Assembly: GCA_025355915.1 (NCBI GenBank)
Contig: JANXYT010000319.1
Span: 1-7,298 of the forward strand
DNA: 7,298 nt
Origin: Holophagaceae bacterium
GTDB taxonomy: Bacteria > Acidobacteriota > Holophagae > Holophagales > Holophagaceae
Reading direction: 5' to 3'
Positions 5,149-7,298 of this stretch are shown here, piece by piece. Positions within the stretch are counted from its first letter, which is position 1. Every line of letters starts with the position of its first letter. The notes beneath the pieces were generated by a model. It ran no database searches, was not told the DNA's origin, and saw only the letters and a program-made list of their open reading frames with translations. A program made the translations under genes and the position numbers.

Positions 5149-6579
5149 CTACTTGTCGAGCCCTTCCACGGACTTGATGCCCCAGGCGAAGGCTTCTTCG
5201 TTGAGGGGGATGAGGGCGCACTTATCCTTCAGGGCTACGCGGATGGCCGTGAGCATGGTTTCCTTGGGAAAGATGCCGGTGGCGGCCTGCAGGGCGCCCA
5301 GGGCCACGATGTTCTTCACGACGGCCTTGCCCAGGTCGGTGGCGATGCCTGTGAAGGGCACGGGGAAAACCTTGATGCTGGGGTCCAGCTCGGGGGCTTC
5401 CGTGACCACAGAACAGTCGTAAATGACGCAGCCACCCTTGCGCACCGTGGGACCGAACTTGGCCAGGCTCGGGGCGTTGAAGGCGATGAGCACCTGCGGA
5501 TCGGGGGAGCCGGGATTGAGCACCTCGTCTTCGGCCACATGCACATCGGCGTACGACGTGCCGCCGCGGCTTTCGGGGCCGTAGCTGGGGATGTGCGTGG
5601 CGTCGAAGCCCTCATTGATGGCCGCGCGGGCGATGAGCATGGCCGCCGTCTGGGCGCCGTCGCCGCCGGAGCCGGCCAGCTTGAGCGAGATATCGTTCAG
5701 GGCGAGGTGGGTGGGGAAGCCCTGGCAATGGCGCGTGGGATGCTCGGACGTGGCACCGGCCAGGCTGAGGATCTTCTCGCCCTTGAAGCAGGGCGGGTTC
5801 CGCTTGAACCAGGGCTCGACGGTGATGTCCTTCTTTACGCCGAGGGGGTACACGGGTTCCATGCACTCCTTGACCCACTTTGAGGTTTCCTCGGGGTTCA
5901 TCTTCAGGTGCGTGGGGCATTCGGCCAGCACTTCGATGAACGAGTAGCCGCGGCCTTCCATTTGCAACTTGATGCCCTTTTGAATGGCCTTCTTCGCCTT
6001 GATGCGCTGCTTGGCGTCGTAGAGGGCCACGCGCTCGACGTAGACGGGCCCGTCGAGGCCCGCGATGAGCTCGGCCATCTTCATGGGCTGGCCGTTGTAC
6101 TGGTTGCGGCCGGAAGGGCTGGTGGAGCTGGTCTGGCCCATGAGGGTGGTCGGGGCCATCTGGCCGCCGGTCATGCCGTAGATGGCGTTGTTGATGAAGA
6201 TGACGGTGATCGGTGCGCCGAGCTGGGCCGTGGATACCGTCTCCGCGAGGCCGATGGAGGCCAGGTCGCCGTCACCCTGATAGCTGATGACCACGCTCTC
6301 GGGGTTGGCGAACTTGTGGCCCAGCGCCACCACGGGCGCACGGCCGTGAGCGGCCTGGCTGTTGCCCACATCGAAGTAGTAGTAGAGGAACACGGAGCAG
6401 CCCACGGGGCTGATGGCCACCGTGCGATCCTGGATGCCCAGTTCGTCGATGGCTTCCGCCAGGAACTTGTGGGCCAGCCCGTGGCCGCAGCCGGGGCAGT
6501 AGTGGGTGGCGTGGCCCTTGAGGCCCTCGCCGTGGGAGTGGCGCTCGAACTTGTCGTAGAAGACGCTGGACTGGCTCAT
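5149..6579 (-). CDS. 2-oxoacid:ferredoxin oxidoreductase, fused beta (TPP-binding) and gamma subunits, VOR type
   Basis: The enzyme decarboxylates a 2-oxoacid with CoA and ferredoxin, giving acyl-CoA, CO2 and reduced ferredoxin. Residues 1 to about 250 are the beta subunit: HYCPGCGHG (26-34), PVGCSVF (58-64), the thiamine-diphosphate/Mg motif starting GDGD (102-105) and closing with NNAIYGMTGGQ (130-140), then APTTLMGQ. Residues 297 to 476 are a gamma subunit: LKLAGSGGDGAQTA (299-312), SYGPESRGGTSYADVHV and VLIAFNAPSLAKFGP. Separate subunits of about 250 and 180 residues are the common arrangement, so this is a fusion with a linker near 250-296. Gamma subunits usually read GxGGQG where this has GSGGDG. 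The beta part looks most like ketoisovalerate (VorA) enzymes, though 2-oxoglutarate types are close. ATG 6579 overlaps the alpha-subunit TGA as ATGA, and AAGGAGGT sits 6 bases upstream. Confidence 0.93.
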   Translation of the reverse strand: MSQSSVFYDKFERHSHGEGLKGHATHYCPGCGHGLAHKFLAEAIDELGIQDRTVAISPVGCSVFLYYYFDVGNSQAAHGRAPVVALGHKFANPESVVISYQGDGDLASIGLAETVSTAQLGAPITVIFINNAIYGMTGGQMAPTTLMGQTSSTSPSGRNQYNGQPMKMAELIAGLDGPVYVERVALYDAKQRIKAKKAIQKGIKLQMEGRGYSFIEVLAECPTHLKMNPEETSKWVKECMEPVYPLGVKKDITVEPWFKRNPPCFKGEKILSLAGATSEHPTRHCQGFPTHLALNDISLKLAGSGGDGAQTAAMLIARAAINEGFDATHIPSYGPESRGGTSYADVHVAEDEVLNPGSPDPQVLIAFNAPSLAKFGPTVRKGGCVIYDCSVVTEAPELDPSIKVFPVPFTGIATDLGKAVVKNIVALGALQAATGIFPKETMLTAIRVALKDKCALIPLNEEAFAWGIKSVEGLDK

Positions 6580-7298
6580 GCGCGGACCTCCTTCTTTCCC
6601 AGCACCTGGGCCATGATCTCGTTCTGCTGGGGCAGGATGCCGCCCATGCGGCGGACGTGTTCGATGTCGGGGAACTGCCGGATGCCGGCCTTGCTCAGCG
6701 CGAGGCGAACCTCATCCTCCAGCTGGCCGGCGCTGGCTTCAACCACCACGATGCGCTCGGCGCCTTGAATGGCTTCCTTCAGGTCTTCCACCGGGAAGGG
6801 CCAAAGGGTGATGGGCCGGAAGAGGCCAGCCTTGATGCCCAGGTTCCGCAATTCCTGCACGGCGCCTTTGGCCGTGCGGGCCGGGGTGTTGCAGGCGATG
6901 AGGACCACCTCAGCGTCCTCGCAGAGGAACGTCTCGGCGCGAGCCTCCACTTTCATGGCCTCGTACTTGGCGTTCAGGTGGACGTTGTGGGCCTCGAGAT
7001 CGGTCTCCGTGAGGAAGATCGAGGTGATGAGGTTCTTTCGGTGCATGGCGTCGCCGTAGACCGCCCACTTGGGGATGCCGGGCTTGATCATGGCATCGGG
7101 CAGCTGCACCTTGCCGGTCATCTGGCCCAGGTAGCCATCGCCGAGGATGACCACCGGGTTGCGGTATTTGAAGGTCAGCTCGAAGGCCAGCATGGTGAGG
7201 TCGAGCATCTCCTGGGGCGTGGAGGGCGCCAGCACCAGGGCCTGGGTGTTGCCGTGGCCGAGGCCGTGGCAGGCCAGCTTGATGTCGGACTGCTCGGG
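6576..7298 (-). CDS. vorB: 2-oxoacid:ferredoxin oxidoreductase alpha subunit, VorB-like, C-terminal part (5' end outside window)
   Basis: The frame is open to the right edge of the window and ends at TGA 6576-6578, leaving 240 visible residues. Usual VorB proteins have roughly 350-380 residues, so about a third is missing. Visible landmarks are VLAPSTPQEMLDLT near visible residues 22-35, then PVVILGDGYLGQMTGKV, a region matching the VorB-type active-site and subunit-contact segment. The C-terminal domain follows: AEVVLIACNTPARTAKGAV, then GLFRPITLWPFPVEDL, then IVVVEASAGQLEDEVRLAL. The RPITLWPFP and GQ-x2-D/E-x-RLA patterns are typical of ketoisovalerate and related oxidoreductases. This chain pairs with the TPP-binding chain encoded next, with a 4-base ATGA overlap. 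The internal GTG at 7235 is not a start, because homologous sequence (TQALVLAPS) continues across it. Substrate preference (2-oxoisovalerate versus other 2-oxoacids) cannot be settled from sequence alone. Confidence 0.92.
   Translation of the reverse strand, partial: PEQSDIKLACHGLGHGNTQALVLAPSTPQEMLDLTMLAFELTFKYRNPVVILGDGYLGQMTGKVQLPDAMIKPGIPKWAVYGDAMHRKNLITSIFLTETDLEAHNVHLNAKYEAMKVEARAETFLCEDAEVVLIACNTPARTAKGAVQELRNLGIKAGLFRPITLWPFPVEDLKEAIQGAERIVVVEASAGQLEDEVRLALSKAGIRQFPDIEHVRRMGGILPQQNEIMAQVLGKKEVRA
6586..6593 (-). promoter_or_regulatory. Ribosome binding site of the beta-gamma subunit gene
   Basis: AAGGAGGT, a full-length Shine-Dalgarno match, lies 6 bases before ATG 6579 and inside the end of the alpha-subunit gene. 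Together with the ATGA overlap it points to strong, coupled translation of the alpha and beta-gamma chains. Confidence 0.8.

Noticed and set aside
5126..5221. Longer start for the four-cysteine protein
   Set aside because: It would overlap the end of the beta-gamma gene and add an Arg/Pro-rich stretch, whereas ATG 5125 has an ideal AGGAGG site.
5908..6768. A 286-codon plus-strand open frame antisense to the oxidoreductase genes
   Set aside because: It has composition-driven open reading, is antisense to two clear subunit genes, and shows no motif.

Overview
The window is GC-rich, densely coded chromosomal DNA carrying mostly housekeeping genes. The strong Shine-Dalgarno sites (AAGGAG, AGGAGG), the glycolytic pair pgk-tpiA and the ferredoxin-linked 2-oxoacid oxidoreductase point to a bacterium with anaerobic or facultatively anaerobic metabolism. 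The gene mix and protein style remind me of the Holophaga/Geothrix branch of Acidobacteriota, but this is an impression, not something the sequence proves.

Layout from left to right. (1) At 2-295 (+) is the 3' end of a zf-TFIIB-type zinc-finger protein. (2) At 296-464 is a convergent spacer with a tandem CACGAAG block, an imperfect inverted copy of it and a perfect small hairpin. (3) At 465-2405 (-) is pgk followed by tpiA. They lie 9 nt apart, and the tpiA Shine-Dalgarno overlaps the pgk stop. (4) At 2406-2606 is a spacer with a long-armed inverted repeat. (5) At 2607 to about 3332 (-) is a class I SAM-dependent methyltransferase of unknown substrate. (6) At 3439-4740 (+), transcribed divergently, is rbfA abutting truB (TGA directly followed by ATG). 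(7) At 4741-4861 is a second convergent spacer with a repeat-built inverted structure that resembles the first. (8) At 4862-7298 (-) is a tight operon: the VorB-like alpha subunit (5' end beyond the window), a fused beta-gamma subunit overlapping it by ATGA, and a small four-cysteine protein 23 nt further on.

How the genes work together. Pgk and TpiA catalyse neighbouring parts of lower glycolysis/gluconeogenesis and look co-translated. RbfA (30S maturation) and TruB (tRNA pseudouridine 55) form the usual ribosome/tRNA maturation pair, here without infB or nusA directly upstream. The oxidoreductase subunits would oxidatively decarboxylate branched-chain or related 2-oxoacids to acyl-CoA, passing electrons to ferredoxin. 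The ferredoxin-like subunit is not in view.

I see no defence system, prophage, insertion sequence, CRISPR array or RNA gene. The least explained items are the small cysteine protein tied to the oxidoreductase operon, the beta-gamma fusion itself, and the two similar repeat-hairpin elements that both sit between convergent genes.
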